NCBI GenBank assembly: GCA_964505415.1
Contig: CAZDHW010000004.1
Location: 26,218 to 90,217, forward strand
Origin: DTDR01 sp964505415
Lineage (GTDB): Bacteria; Hydrothermota; Tepidihabitantia; Tepidihabitantales; DTDR01
Direction of reading: 5' to 3'
Length of the DNA stretch: 64,000 bases
Made by a program: the position numbers and the translations under genes
Shown: positions 9,187-18,253 of the stretch, piece after piece
Position numbering within the stretch: position 1 is the stretch's first letter
Layout: each line of letters opens with the position of its first letter
Notes under the pieces: model-generated
What the model saw: only the letters and a program-made list of their open reading frames with translations
What the model was told of the DNA's origin: nothing
Database searches by the model: none

Positions 9187-10307
9187 GTAAAAGAAAATAC
9201 TTTTTGATAAAAGGCTAACTGATTTTTAGCAATAATATCCCAATTAAATTGTTTTGCCCATTCTTTGCCATTATTTCCTAAAAATTTTCTTAATTCTTTA
9301 TCTTTGATTAATCTTAACATACTTTCCGCCAATTGTTGGGGATTATCTCTTTCTACTAATAAACCTGTTTTCTTATCAATTATTAAAGAAGTTAAGGGTT
9401 CAATGTTGGAAGCAATAATCGGTTTTCCGCAAGCTTGGCTTTCACAAGCAACCATTCCGAAAGACTCAAAGCGAGAAGGCATACAGATAAATAAAGAATT
9501 TTTTATCATTTCCCTTTTTCTTTCTTTATAAACCGGTGGCAGTAATTTAATTTTATCTTCTAATTTTAAAGAAAAAATTAACGTTTTTATCTTTTTTTCA
9601 TCCTTTCCTTTACCAACAAGATATAGATCAGGTAACCAATTTTTTGTTAATTTTTCAACTAAAATTTTGTAAGCTGCTATTAGAATATCAATTCCCTTTT
9701 GCTCAATGTCAAACCTACCCAAAAAGAGGATATAATTTTTCTCTTCACCATTTCCATTAAAAAGTATTTCTTCAACACCATAAGGAATAATAAAAATATT
9801 AGCATTGGGATTGATTTTTTTAATTTCTTTTTCCAGAAGCGAAGACACGGCAATGATATTTTTAAAATTTTTAATAGCGATAATTTCAAAAAGATAACTT
9901 AAAATACCCTGAATTTTTTTTAACCCTTTGTAGTTTTTTAATTCGTATTTGCCAAAAAGATTCTGAAAAAGAGCAATTGTTGGTTTTTTAGTAAATAAAA
10001 AACTAAAAACCGGCGAGTGGGCAGAAAAATCTTCAATTAGAATATCAAAATTTAATTTTTTTATCCAAAAGGGTGCCAAGAAAGAATAAGTTAAACGAGA
10101 TAAAGGATAATTAAAAGGAAGTCCAATTCTTAAATATTTGATATTTTCTTTCTTTTCAATCCTTTGACAATTAGGATAGGCACCGGTGATTACCGTAATT
10201 TCCCAATCCTTAGGAAATCTTTTATAGACTTCTAAAGTTCTTATTGCTCCCCCACCACCACACCAAGGATTAGTAATATCGTCATAAATAAGGTGCAAAA
10301 TTTTCAT
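9159..10307 (-). CDS. Glycosyltransferase family 4
   Basis: 382 residues with the GT-B fold. The N-terminal acceptor domain contains a glycine-rich loop (GGGGAIRTLEVYKRF). The C-terminal domain has LFLGRFDIEQKGIDILI and PSRFESFGMVACESQACGKP, which carries the E-x7-E nucleotide-sugar motif. It transfers a sugar from a nucleotide donor, probably onto a lipid-linked or surface polysaccharide. It has its own promoter with a predicted leaderless start, and shares strand and type with the next upstream glycosyltransferase gene at 10440-11627. Confidence 0.9.
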   Translation of the reverse strand: MKILHLIYDDITNPWCGGGGAIRTLEVYKRFPKDWEITVITGAYPNCQRIEKKENIKYLRIGLPFNYPLSRLTYSFLAPFWIKKLNFDILIEDFSAHSPVFSFLFTKKPTIALFQNLFGKYELKNYKGLKKIQGILSYLFEIIAIKNFKNIIAVSSLLEKEIKKINPNANIFIIPYGVEEILFNGNGEEKNYILFLGRFDIEQKGIDILIAAYKILVEKLTKNWLPDLYLVGKGKDEKKIKTLIFSLKLEDKIKLLPPVYKERKREMIKNSLFICMPSRFESFGMVACESQACGKPIIASNIEPLTSLIIDKKTGLLVERDNPQQLAESMLRLIKDKELRKFLGNNGKEWAKQFNWDIIAKNQLAFYQKVFSFTYSSSIIIN

Positions 10308-10316
10308 TATTGGAGA

Positions 10317-10344
10317 ATAATAACTAACCCTTTTAAATTGTCAA
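10317..10344 (-). promoter_or_regulatory. Promoter of the GT4 gene at 9159-10307
   Basis: On the minus strand, TTGACA (10344-10339), 16 bp, TATTAT (10322-10317), then 9 nt to the ATG. No Shine-Dalgarno is seen. Confidence 0.6.
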
Positions 10345-10439
10345 TAATAAAATTTCGGGTAAGATAAGAGATGATTTTTTCGTTATTTTTATTTATGAAA
10401 TAATTGGTAAAGGGAGCAGTAGGGGATATCATTAGGTCA

Positions 10440-11627
10440 TTAATTTTTTAGAGTATCTTTATAAAGGTTTATTATTTCATTAATTATTTTTTCCCAAGAA
10501 AAATTTTCCTTTACAAATTGATAGCCCTTTTCGCCCAAATTTTTTGCCAGTTCTTCATTAGTTAATACCTCAAGAATCTTTTCTTTTAGTGCCTTTTCAT
10601 CTTTTTCGGGAACCAATATTCCGTTTTCGTAATTTTTTACAATATCTAAAATTCCACCGACTGCCGAAGCAATCACTGGTTTTTTGTAAGCCATAGCTTC
10701 TAATAACACCACACCGAGCCCTTCAGTGTCGCCTTTCTCATCAATAATTGCTGGCAAGACAAAAAGGTCACAGTTTTGATAATAATCAGCAAGTTCTTTA
10801 TCACTTATAAAACCTTTGAATTCCACATGGTTATTGAGAGCTAAATCTTTTACCAATTTTTCTAAATTTTCTCTTTCACTGCCATCGCCAATCACGATCA
10901 ATTTAGCAGCAATCGTTTTTATTACCTCTTTAAAAGCCAATATTAAATATTTAACCCCTTTCCTTTTTACTAATCGGCCAACAAATAAAATAATTTTTTT
11001 CTTTTTTTCTTTTTTAAGTTCTTTTTTTTCAATTATTTTGACTGCCGCACCAAAAGGAATAATTTTAATATTTTTATTACTGTACTTTTTCACTTCTCCA
11101 GCAGTATAGTGAGAGATAGCAGTAATTTGGTCACTTTTTTTAACTATTAATTTTATTAAAAATTTGGTTAATTTTGATTTTAAAAATTTAAATTCCACAC
11201 TATAAAAGCTACTTATCAATTTTGGTCTTTTATGAGCAAAAGGAAGGCTTAAAAAGGCAAAGAAAAAATGGGGAAGGGGCCAATGGATATGAAGGAGATC
11301 ATAATTTTTTCTTCTTAATAAAATTACCAAATTTAAAATACCAAAAAATAAATAAAAAATTAATAATATTTTATAAAAAAACCCCTTTTTTAATCTATCG
11401 GGGACATTTTCTTCATGGGTTAATTTTTCATATTTTTTAAAAAAATAACGAAAACGGTATACTAAAATATCAAAAATTCTTTGGTTTTTTAAACCTAAAT
11501 AACTGGAGGTATAAACTTCGCAATCAATATTTTTTTCTTTCAATCTTTTTAAAGTTTCAGTTAACCAAGGAGTAATAACATCTTTTTCATTCCGCGCAAA
11601 AGCCGTAGCAATGTGTAAAACTTTCAT
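10440..11627 (-). CDS. Glycosyltransferase family 4
   Basis: 395 residues, GT-B fold. The donor domain shows ILFVGRLVKRKGVKYLI and the sequence EGLGVVLLEAMAYKKPVIAS with the E-x7-E motif. A hydrophobic segment near residues 90-108 in the N-terminal half may associate with the membrane. The product is probably a cell-surface glycan, but the sugar is unknown. The ATG lies 8 nt behind the rpsT stop, so it is read through from the tRNA-Phe/rpsT promoter, an unusual partner for S20. Confidence 0.9.
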   Translation of the reverse strand: MKVLHIATAFARNEKDVITPWLTETLKRLKEKNIDCEVYTSSYLGLKNQRIFDILVYRFRYFFKKYEKLTHEENVPDRLKKGFFYKILLIFYLFFGILNLVILLRRKNYDLLHIHWPLPHFFFAFLSLPFAHKRPKLISSFYSVEFKFLKSKLTKFLIKLIVKKSDQITAISHYTAGEVKKYSNKNIKIIPFGAAVKIIEKKELKKEKKKKIILFVGRLVKRKGVKYLILAFKEVIKTIAAKLIVIGDGSERENLEKLVKDLALNNHVEFKGFISDKELADYYQNCDLFVLPAIIDEKGDTEGLGVVLLEAMAYKKPVIASAVGGILDIVKNYENGILVPEKDEKALKEKILEVLTNEELAKNLGEKGYQFVKENFSWEKIINEIINLYKDTLKN

Positions 11628-11635
11628 TTAAAAAT

Positions 11636-11896
11636 TTAAGAAAGGGAAGTAATATATTCGGCGAGTTTACTTTTAATTCGGGCAGCCTTATTTTTATGGA
11701 TAATACCAACTTTAGCTGCCTTGTCAATAATTGATTGAACCTTAGGAAATAGTTTTAAAGCTTCTTCTTTATTAGTAGTTTTCTTCAATTCTTTTATTGC
11801 TTCTTTTAATCTTTCTTTTCGGACTTTATTTCTTAAATATCTTTTTTTATTTTGTCTTATTCTTTTTAATACTGAAGGTTTCTTTTTCTTTGCCAT
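11636..11896 (-). CDS. rpsT: 30S ribosomal protein S20
   Basis: 86 residues, basic and helical, beginning MAKKKKPSVLKRIRQNKKR and ending with a KAARIKSKLAEYI helix, which matches S20. It binds 16S rRNA in the body of the small subunit. AGGAGT (minus strand, 11910-11905) sits 8 nt before the ATG. tRNA-Phe lies 22 bp upstream on the same strand and the promoter is in front of the tRNA, so tRNA and mRNA are probably one transcript. Confidence 0.95.
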   Translation of the reverse strand: MAKKKKPSVLKRIRQNKKRYLRNKVRKERLKEAIKELKKTTNKEEALKLFPKVQSIIDKAAKVGIIHKNKAARIKSKLAEYITSLS

Positions 11897-11918
11897 TTTT
11901 CGTGACTCCTGATTTTTA

Positions 11919-11990
11919 TGCCAGGGCGCGGAATCGAACCGCGGACTCCCGGATTTTCAGTCCGGAGCTCTACCTCTGAGCTACCCTGGC
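11919..11990 (-). tRNA. tRNA-Phe (GAA)
   Basis: A 72-nt cloverleaf on the minus strand. The acceptor GCCAGGG pairs with CCCTGGC, the D-arm contains TAGCTCAGAGGTAGAGC, the anticodon loop is CTGAAAA (anticodon GAA) and the T-loop is TTCGATT. The discriminator is A. CCA is not encoded. Confidence 0.96.
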
Positions 11991-12001
11991 TAATTTATAT
12001 A

Positions 12002-12029
12002 ATTTTATAAAAATTTTTTTTATTGTCAA
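12002..12029 (-). promoter_or_regulatory. Promoter of tRNA-Phe/rpsT/GT4
   Basis: On the minus strand, TTGACA (12029-12024), 16 bp, TAAAAT (12007-12002), about 11 nt before the tRNA 5' end. Its -35 box lies on the same bases as the -35 box of the plus-strand promoter at 12023-12050. Confidence 0.65.
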
Positions 12030-12050
12030 CAAGAAAATTATTGTTATAAT
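12023..12050 (+). promoter_or_regulatory. Promoter of the UPF0158 gene
   Basis: TTGTCA (12023-12028), 16 bp, TATAAT (12045-12050), then 8 nt to the ATG at 12059. It shares its -35 bases with the divergent tRNA-Phe promoter. Predicted leaderless. Confidence 0.6.
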
Positions 12051-12058
12051 TATTTTAA

Positions 12059-12487
12059 ATGGAAAAAAAAGAAATTAAAATTAATAAAAGGGACCTTTTG
12101 TTTGTTTTGCAGAAAAGATTACCGGAAATTGATTATTTCTTAGATTTAGAAAAGGGCGAAATAATTCCGGTTTTTGAAATTACTAAAGAAGATTTTTTAA
12201 AAATGAAAAATAAATTTCCCCAGCGTTTTTATAAGCTCAAACCTTTTACTAGTACTGAGACATTTTTTATCGTGAGAAATTTTATTAACCTGATTAAAGA
12301 TTCAAAAATTAAGAAAGAAATACTTGCTAATTTAGAAGGAAAAATTTCCTATAAAAAATTTAAAGAAGTTTTAAAAAAATACCAAAAAGAATGGCAGGAA
12401 TGGTTGATTTACGAACGAAACGAGCTGCTTAATTATTTTAAAAAGAAAATAGAAGAAAAATTTCCTATTTTTATCCAGTTTGAATGA
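12059..12487 (+). CDS. UPF0158-family protein
   Basis: 142 residues. The pattern YFLDLEKGEI near the N-terminus, a central FFIVRNFINLI, then ISYKKFKEVL and a tryptophan-containing C-terminal helix match the uncharacterised UPF0158 family. In other members the middle motif reads GRGAFRRFKDVL, so this copy is divergent. No catalytic function is known. It is a single-gene unit between two promoters and has no Shine-Dalgarno. Confidence 0.7.
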   Translation: MEKKEIKINKRDLLFVLQKRLPEIDYFLDLEKGEIIPVFEITKEDFLKMKNKFPQRFYKLKPFTSTETFFIVRNFINLIKDSKIKKEILANLEGKISYKKFKEVLKKYQKEWQEWLIYERNELLNYFKKKIEEKFPIFIQFE

Positions 12488-12492
12488 CTTTC

Positions 12493-12520
12493 TTGACTTT
12501 TAACTAATTTTTATTATAAT
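12493..12520 (+). promoter_or_regulatory. Promoter of the PKD/PQQ protein, ileS and following genes
   Basis: TTGACT (12493-12498), 16 bp, consensus TATAAT (12515-12520), then 8 nt to the ATG at 12529. Predicted leaderless. It probably also drives ileS, the DksA-like gene and truA, whose junctions are overlapping or very tight. Confidence 0.75.
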
Positions 12521-12528
12521 AGTTAACT

Positions 12529-13974
12529 ATGAAAAAATTAATTTTTAAGATTGTTATTTTAGTAATCGTGCTTTTTAGTGGTAAGTGTAAGCAAAATAAA
12601 CCACCAGAATTGATAAATACAGAAATTCCCCAAGTAGGTAAAATCAATCAGTTAATTACTTTTAAAGTAAAAGCAAAGGATCCCGAAGGAGAAAAGATAA
12701 GTTTTAAATTTGATTTTGGTGATAATAACCAATCAGATTGGTCTTCTTATTTTCTTTCCGAATCTACCTATAGTGATACCCATACTTATCAGTATCCCGG
12801 ACAATTTGTTGTTCAAGTTAAAATAAAGGATATTAAAGGAAAAGAAAGTGATTGGATAAAAATAGGAGAAATTGCTATTGCCCCTTTAACTCCCGGTGAA
12901 GTTTTTTGGGTTTTTGTATGCGAAGAAGAGGGGGATACAGCGAGTTTTTATTCAACTCCAATTATTGATGAAGAGGATAGTTTAATTTTTGTTGCTTGTG
13001 AAAAAGGACATTTACATGCTATTAAATTTAATGGTAAAGAAAAATGGCGTTTTTCTTTATTGGAAGAAGAAAGAATAATTTCTTCGCCATTAATGGATGA
13101 TTATAAAAATATTTATTTCGTAACCGAAGATGGTAAAATAATTTCTTTGACTAAGGATGGCCGATTAAGATGGGAAAGAGATTTATTTAATCCTTTCTAT
13201 GCTTCTCCGGCCTTGGGGAGAAATAACGAAATTTATTTCCAAAGTGAAGATAGTATTTTTGCTTTTTCTATTACGGGTGAAATACTTTGGACAAAAAGTT
13301 ATGGCGGTGGTAACAATTCTCCCATAGTTGATTTTGAAGGTAATGTCTATTTTGCCAGTGAAAAAGATAGCTTTTTTTTAGCTTGCAATTATAATGGTAT
13401 AACCCGATTTATCTTTACTTTTGATTGTGCCGTTATAAATTCACCCTTTTTTATCAATAGCAAAAAAATTCTTTTGGGCTTAGAAAATAACCAAATTGTC
13501 TGTATGGATACTCGGGGAGAAACTTTGTGGTCAAGGATTTTAGGTGAACCAGTAACTTCTTCCGGTGTGCTTTTTGATGATACCAATTTTTATGTAGTTA
13601 CCAAATACGGTAGTATTTATAAGGGCGATGGTAATGGCAATTTTATACCAGTAATTTCTATCTCTTGTGATTTAACCTCTTCTTTGGCAATTTCGAAAGA
13701 TAATTACCTTTATTTTCGAGCAAGTTGGGAAGATAGTGAGGATGATACTTTGTATTGTTTTACCACTGATGGAAAAGTCATTTTTAGCATACCAATACCG
13801 GGAGAAGACGAATCAGAAGATTGGGAAATCTTGGCTTCGCCCAAAATCGGTCCTGACGGAACAGTCTATATTGCTACGGCTAAAGGGCTTTACGCAATTG
13901 TTGGCAAAGAAAAAGCAAAAAATACTGGTTGGTATTCTTTCCGAAAAGATAATCGGAATACCGGTAGAAGATAA
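12529..13974 (+). CDS. Secreted PKD-domain and PQQ-like beta-propeller protein
   Basis: 481 residues. The hydrophobic leader ends in SGKC, which resembles a lipobox, but Lys at -1 is not canonical. Residues about 25-120 form a PKD/immunoglobulin-like domain (FDFGDNNQSDW...HTYQYPG). The rest is a propeller of about seven PQQ-like blades (for example IYFVTEDGKIISL, then GRLRWERDL). It is likely envelope-located, with an unknown ligand. The stop TAA overlaps the ileS ATG by one base. Confidence 0.82.
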   Translation: MKKLIFKIVILVIVLFSGKCKQNKPPELINTEIPQVGKINQLITFKVKAKDPEGEKISFKFDFGDNNQSDWSSYFLSESTYSDTHTYQYPGQFVVQVKIKDIKGKESDWIKIGEIAIAPLTPGEVFWVFVCEEEGDTASFYSTPIIDEEDSLIFVACEKGHLHAIKFNGKEKWRFSLLEEERIISSPLMDDYKNIYFVTEDGKIISLTKDGRLRWERDLFNPFYASPALGRNNEIYFQSEDSIFAFSITGEILWTKSYGGGNNSPIVDFEGNVYFASEKDSFFLACNYNGITRFIFTFDCAVINSPFFINSKKILLGLENNQIVCMDTRGETLWSRILGEPVTSSGVLFDDTNFYVVTKYGSIYKGDGNGNFIPVISISCDLTSSLAISKDNYLYFRASWEDSEDDTLYCFTTDGKVIFSIPIPGEDESEDWEILASPKIGPDGTVYIATAKGLYAIVGKEKAKNTGWYSFRKDNRNTGRR

Positions 13975-16925
13975 TGAAAAGCAAAAGGTATTTTGAACCG
14001 GTTCCCTCTCTGCCTGATTTTGTAAAAATTGAACACAAAATTTTGAAATTTTGGCAGGAGAATGATTTTTTAAAACAATTAATAGCAAAAAATAAAGGAA
14101 AAAAGAAATTTTCCTTTTTGGACGGTCCAATTACTGCTAATAATCCAATGGGTGTTCATCATGCTTGGGGAAGAACCTATAAGGATGTTATCCAGCGATA
14201 TAAAGCCCAAAAAGGTTTTGATCAAAGGTTTCAAAACGGTTTTGATTGTCAAGGACTTTGGGTAGAAGTTGAGGTAGAAAAAGAATTGGGTTTTAAATCA
14301 AAAAAAGATATTGAAAAATTTGGTATTGATAAATTTGTTGAGAAATGCAAGGAAAGAGTAATAAAATATTCAAAAATTCAAACTGAACAGTCAATAAGAT
14401 TAGGTCAATGGATGGATTGGGAGAATTCTTATTACACGATGTCTGATGAAAATAATTATACTATTTGGTATTTTTTGAAAAAATGTCACCAAAAAGGCTG
14501 GATATATAAAGGAGAAGATGTTGTTCCTTGGTGTCCTCGATGCGGGACAGCAATTTCTCAACACGAGATTGTTACTGAAGGGTATAAAGAATTAATCCAT
14601 CCGGGAGTTTATTTACAATTTCCTTTGAAAGGAAAAGAAAGTCATTATCTTTTAGTTTGGACAACTACCCCTTGGACATTAACCGCTAATGTAGCTTGTG
14701 CTGTTCATCCGGATCTATTGTATGTTTTGATTAAACATAATGGTAAGTTTTATTATCTTTTAAAAGAAAGGTTAAATATCATTGAAGGTCAATACGAAAT
14801 AATAAAAGAGTTAATAGGTAAAGAGATGATTAATTGGGAGTATGAAGGCCCGCTATCTTTCTTGTCAATTCAAAAAGGGATTAAACATATAATTATTCCT
14901 TGGGAAGGGGTAAGTGCTGAAGAAGGGACCGGCATTGTTCATATTGCTCCTGGTTGTGGTCATGAAGATTTTTTATTAGGAAAAGAATTTCAACTTCCAG
15001 CAATTTGTCCAATAGATGAAGAAGGGATATTTTTAAATAACTATGATTTTCTTTCCGGAAAAACTACTAAAGAGAGCGAAGAATTAATTTTTGAATCTTT
15101 AAAAAGAGAGGATAAACTTTATAAAATTGAAAAATATACCCATCGTTATCCTGTTTGCTGGCGTTGCGGAACAGAATTAGTTTTTCGTTTAGTACCTGAA
15201 TGGTATATTTCCATGAAAGAACTAAGATATCAGATAATGGAAGTAGCTAAAAAAGTTCAGTGGATACCTTCTTTTGGTTTGGAGAGAGAATTAGATTGGT
15301 TAAGAAATATGGAAGATTGGTTAATCTCTAAAAAGAGATATTGGGGTTTGGCTTTACCAATCTATGAATGTGAATGCGGTTATTTTGATGTGATCGGTGG
15401 AAAAGAAGAGTTAAAAGCACGAGCAGTGGAAGGTTACGAAAAATTTGAAGGTCATTCACCCCATCGTCCTTGGATTGATTATGTAAAAATTAAATGTGAA
15501 AAATGTGGTCAGATAATAAGTCGAATACCAGATGTTGGTAATCCGTGGTTAGATGCTGGCATAGTTCCTTTTTCTACTTTAAATTATTTGAAAGACCGAA
15601 AATATTGGGAAGAATGGTATCCCTTTGATTTTGCAGTAGAGTGTTTTCCCGGACAATTTCGTAATTGGTTCTATGCGATTTTAGCTATGGCCACAGTATT
15701 AGAAAATTCGCCACCGGTTAAAACTATTTTTGGCTACGCCTTGGTAAAAGATGAGAAAGGTGAAGATATGCATAAAAGTAAAGGAAATGTTATTTGGTTT
15801 GACGAAGCCGCCGAAAAGATGGGCGCCGACATTATGCGCTGGGTTTTTGTCTCCCATAATCCTTTTGAAAATCTTCACTTTGGCTATAAATTAGGCTACG
15901 AAGCTAAAAGAAAGTTGTTAACTTTGTGGAATTGTTATTCTTTTTTTGTTACCTATGCCCGAATTGATAATTTTCATCCCCAAAGAAAAGAATGTTACGT
16001 TGATTTAAAAGAAGTAAAAAATCCTTTAGATCAATGGTTGCTTTCAATTACCAATACCTTAATAAAAAATGTTGACAATGCTTATAACAATTATGAATTT
16101 GATAAAGTACCGAGGTTGATCGAGAAATATATTGACGACCTTTCTAACTGGTATATTCGCCGTTCTCGCAGAAGATTTTGGAAATCTCAGGGTGATTATG
16201 ATAAATGGTCAGCTTATCATACGTTGTATTATTCTTTAACCACTTTGATCCAGCTGATTGCTCCGATAATGCCTTTTTTGAGTGAAGAGATTTATCAAAA
16301 TTTGGTTGTGAATATTAATGAAAATGTTTGGAAAAGCATTCATTTGAACGATTTTCCCGAGGTAAAAGAAGAATTGATCAATAAAGATATTGAAGAGCGA
16401 ATGGCGTTATGTCGTAAATTGGTTTCTTTAGGTAGAATGGCTCGGGAAAAGGTTAAAATTAAAATCCGCCAACCGTTGAGAAAAATAATTTTCTTAAATA
16501 TTGATGAAAAAGAAAAATTAAATGATTTAGTGTCATTTATTATCGAAGAATTAAATGTTAAAGAAGTTATTTTTGGTGAAAAAGAAGAGTTTACTGATAA
16601 TTTTGTTAAAGTTGAAGAAGATAATTTAATTGCTCTCTTAGATATTACTTTAGATGAAGATTTACTTTGGGAAGGGTTTTTAAGAGAGTTTATTCACCGT
16701 ATCCAAGTCTTAAGAAAAGAAGCCGGTTTTGAAATTACTGACCGGATTATTATGGGTTATCAAGCGGATAAAAAAGTTGAAGAAATTATTGAAAAAAATT
16801 CTGCTTATATCAAAGCGGAAATTTTAGCGGAGGATATAAAAAGGAATCTTTTGAAAGATAAAGATATTGAAAGAAAAATAACTGTTAACAATTGGGAGAT
16901 TTTAGTTAGTTTAAAAAGGAAATAA
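13974..16925 (+). CDS. ileS: Isoleucyl-tRNA synthetase
   Basis: 983 residues. It charges tRNA-Ile. Visible are the signature DGPITANNPMGVHHAWGRT around residues 50-68 (a variant HIGH region), FDCQGLWVEVEVEKELG, the editing-domain WTTTPWTLTANVA, the editing loop GTGIVHIAPGCGHED, and a KMSKS variant in MHKSKGN near residue 600. Several CxxC pairs (WCPRCG, CWRCG, CEKCG) suggest bound zinc. The anticodon-binding helical domain fills the C-terminus. The ATG overlaps the preceding stop (TAATG). Confidence 0.96.
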   Translation: MKSKRYFEPVPSLPDFVKIEHKILKFWQENDFLKQLIAKNKGKKKFSFLDGPITANNPMGVHHAWGRTYKDVIQRYKAQKGFDQRFQNGFDCQGLWVEVEVEKELGFKSKKDIEKFGIDKFVEKCKERVIKYSKIQTEQSIRLGQWMDWENSYYTMSDENNYTIWYFLKKCHQKGWIYKGEDVVPWCPRCGTAISQHEIVTEGYKELIHPGVYLQFPLKGKESHYLLVWTTTPWTLTANVACAVHPDLLYVLIKHNGKFYYLLKERLNIIEGQYEIIKELIGKEMINWEYEGPLSFLSIQKGIKHIIIPWEGVSAEEGTGIVHIAPGCGHEDFLLGKEFQLPAICPIDEEGIFLNNYDFLSGKTTKESEELIFESLKREDKLYKIEKYTHRYPVCWRCGTELVFRLVPEWYISMKELRYQIMEVAKKVQWIPSFGLERELDWLRNMEDWLISKKRYWGLALPIYECECGYFDVIGGKEELKARAVEGYEKFEGHSPHRPWIDYVKIKCEKCGQIISRIPDVGNPWLDAGIVPFSTLNYLKDRKYWEEWYPFDFAVECFPGQFRNWFYAILAMATVLENSPPVKTIFGYALVKDEKGEDMHKSKGNVIWFDEAAEKMGADIMRWVFVSHNPFENLHFGYKLGYEAKRKLLTLWNCYSFFVTYARIDNFHPQRKECYVDLKEVKNPLDQWLLSITNTLIKNVDNAYNNYEFDKVPRLIEKYIDDLSNWYIRRSRRRFWKSQGDYDKWSAYHTLYYSLTTLIQLIAPIMPFLSEEIYQNLVVNINENVWKSIHLNDFPEVKEELINKDIEERMALCRKLVSLGRMAREKVKIKIRQPLRKIIFLNIDEKEKLNDLVSFIIEELNVKEVIFGEKEEFTDNFVKVEEDNLIALLDITLDEDLLWEGFLREFIHRIQVLRKEAGFEITDRIIMGYQADKKVEEIIEKNSAYIKAEILAEDIKRNLLKDKDIERKITVNNWEILVSLKRK

Positions 16926-16926
16926 T

Positions 16927-17304
16927 ATGGATAAAAAGAAATTAAATAAGTTTCGAGAGTTGTTACTTACAGAAAAGGAAAAATTATTAAAAGGAAAAGC
17001 CCATATTGAAGAAATTTTAAAGAAAAGTCCTAAAGAGGCGACTGGGGAACTTTCTACTTATCGGACTCATCTTGCTGATTTAGGAAGCGATACTTACCAA
17101 AAAGAAATAGCTGCTTATTTGACAACCAAGGAAACTCAAATTTTAATGAAAATCGATAAGGCTTTAAGAAAAATTGAAGAAGGAATTTATGGCAAATGTG
17201 AAAAATGTAACAAAGATATCGATGAGAAGAGATTGGAGGCGATACCTTATGCAGAATTTTGTATTGATTGTCAAAAAGCATTAGAAAACCGTCAAAAAAA
17301 ATAA
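16927..17304 (+). CDS. DksA/TraR-type zinc-finger protein
   Basis: 125 residues: a coiled-coil N-terminal half, the conserved HLADLGSDTYQKE turn, and a C-terminal C4 zinc finger (GKCEKC and FCIDC). DksA-like proteins insert into the RNA polymerase secondary channel and tune promoter response; the shorter TraR/YocK-type homologues are less well defined. It starts 2 nt after the ileS stop with an AGGAAA site. Confidence 0.88.
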   Translation: MDKKKLNKFRELLLTEKEKLLKGKAHIEEILKKSPKEATGELSTYRTHLADLGSDTYQKEIAAYLTTKETQILMKIDKALRKIEEGIYGKCEKCNKDIDEKRLEAIPYAEFCIDCQKALENRQKK

Positions 17305-17311
17305 TTCTTAA

Positions 17312-18049
17312 ATGAAAAACATTCTTTTGACGATTGAATTCGACGGTCGTAATTTTTTTGGTTGGCAAGAACAAAAAGAGAAAAAAACAGTTAGTGGGGA
17401 AATTAAAAAAGTTTTGAAAGAGATTTTCCAAAGAGAAGTAAAACTAATAGGTATGGGAAGAACGGACCGGGGTGTTTCCGCGTTAAAATATTTTTGTAAT
17501 TTTAAAATATCAGAAGAAAAGATTGATTGGGAAAATTTAAAAAAGCGGATGAATTACCTATTGCCAGCAGAAATTTATGTAAAAGAAATTAAAGAAGTAC
17601 CGCTTAATTTTAATTCTCGTTACGCAGTTAAAAATAAAACTTATTGCTATTTGATTTTTGAAGGTATTTCACCTGTGCGGCGAGAGTTTTTTTGGGAAAT
17701 ACCGAAAAAAATTGACCTTCAAAAAATAGAAGAAGCTAAGAGATTTTTTCTTGGGGAAAAAGATTTTAGCAAGTTTTGTTATTATTCGGGAAAAGGAGTT
17801 TGTCGGATAGAAAAAATTGAAATAATAAAAAAAAATGAGGAGATAATTTTCAAAATAACTGGCAATCGATTTTTATACAAAATGGTAAGAAGGATAGTCG
17901 GTGCTCTTATTGATATTGGTTTGGGCAGAAGAACACTAAAAGATATTGAAAATGCTTTTTTAGGCAAACATCATTTACCTTTAACCACTGCTCCGGCTAA
18001 AGGGTTAATTCTTTACGATTGTGAAATTGATTTACTGAAAAATTGTTGA
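17312..18049 (+). CDS. truA: tRNA pseudouridine(38-40) synthase
   Basis: 245 residues, the normal TruA length. GMGRTDRGVSALKYF holds the catalytic aspartate (about residue 51). FEFDGRNFFGWQ-type N-terminal residues (IEFDGRNFFGWQ) and KMVRRIVGALIDIG are further family blocks. It modifies the anticodon stem-loop of tRNAs. Its stop codon overlaps the promoter of the tRNA cluster behind it. Confidence 0.95.
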   Translation: MKNILLTIEFDGRNFFGWQEQKEKKTVSGEIKKVLKEIFQREVKLIGMGRTDRGVSALKYFCNFKISEEKIDWENLKKRMNYLLPAEIYVKEIKEVPLNFNSRYAVKNKTYCYLIFEGISPVRREFFWEIPKKIDLQKIEEAKRFFLGEKDFSKFCYYSGKGVCRIEKIEIIKKNEEIIFKITGNRFLYKMVRRIVGALIDIGLGRRTLKDIENAFLGKHHLPLTTAPAKGLILYDCEIDLLKNC

Positions 18050-18073
18050 CAATTAGAAAAATTTTGTTATATT
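18046..18073 (+). promoter_or_regulatory. Promoter of the tRNA-Thr/Tyr/Gly cluster
   Basis: TTGACA (18046-18051), 16 bp, TATATT (18068-18073), 12 nt before the first tRNA. The -35 box overlaps the truA stop codon. Confidence 0.65.
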
Positions 18074-18085
18074 TATATTTAGTAA

Positions 18086-18157
18086 GCCGGCATAGCTCAG
18101 TGGTAGAGCAGGGGTTTTGTAAACCTCAGGTCGGGGGTTCGAATCCCTCTGTCGGCT
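18086..18157 (+). tRNA. tRNA-Thr (TGT)
   Basis: A 72-nt cloverleaf. The acceptor GCCGGCA pairs with TGTCGGC (one G-T pair), the anticodon loop is TTTGTAA (TGT) and the T-loop is TTCGAAT. The discriminator is T. First of the Thr-Tyr-Gly-Thr set that precedes tuf, as in E. coli thrU-tyrU-glyT-thrT-tufB. Confidence 0.96.
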
Positions 18158-18162
18158 TATGT

Positions 18163-18246
18163 GGGCAGGTACCCAAGTGGACAAAGGGGGCAGACTGTAA
18201 ATCTGCTGGCGTGATGCCTTCGGAGGTTCGAATCCTTCCCTGCCCA
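18163..18246 (+). tRNA. tRNA-Tyr (GTA)
   Basis: An 84-nt class II tRNA. The acceptor GGGCAGG pairs with CCTGCCC, the anticodon loop is CTGTAAA (GTA), there is a long variable arm, and the T-loop is TTCGAAT. The start at 18163 was chosen because it gives a 7-bp acceptor and the expected A discriminator. Confidence 0.96.
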
Positions 18247-18253
18247 CGTTATT

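Noticed and set aside
11797..11979. Plus-strand frame across rpsT and tRNA-Phe
   Set aside because: Antisense shadow of rpsT and the tRNA, with no family pattern.
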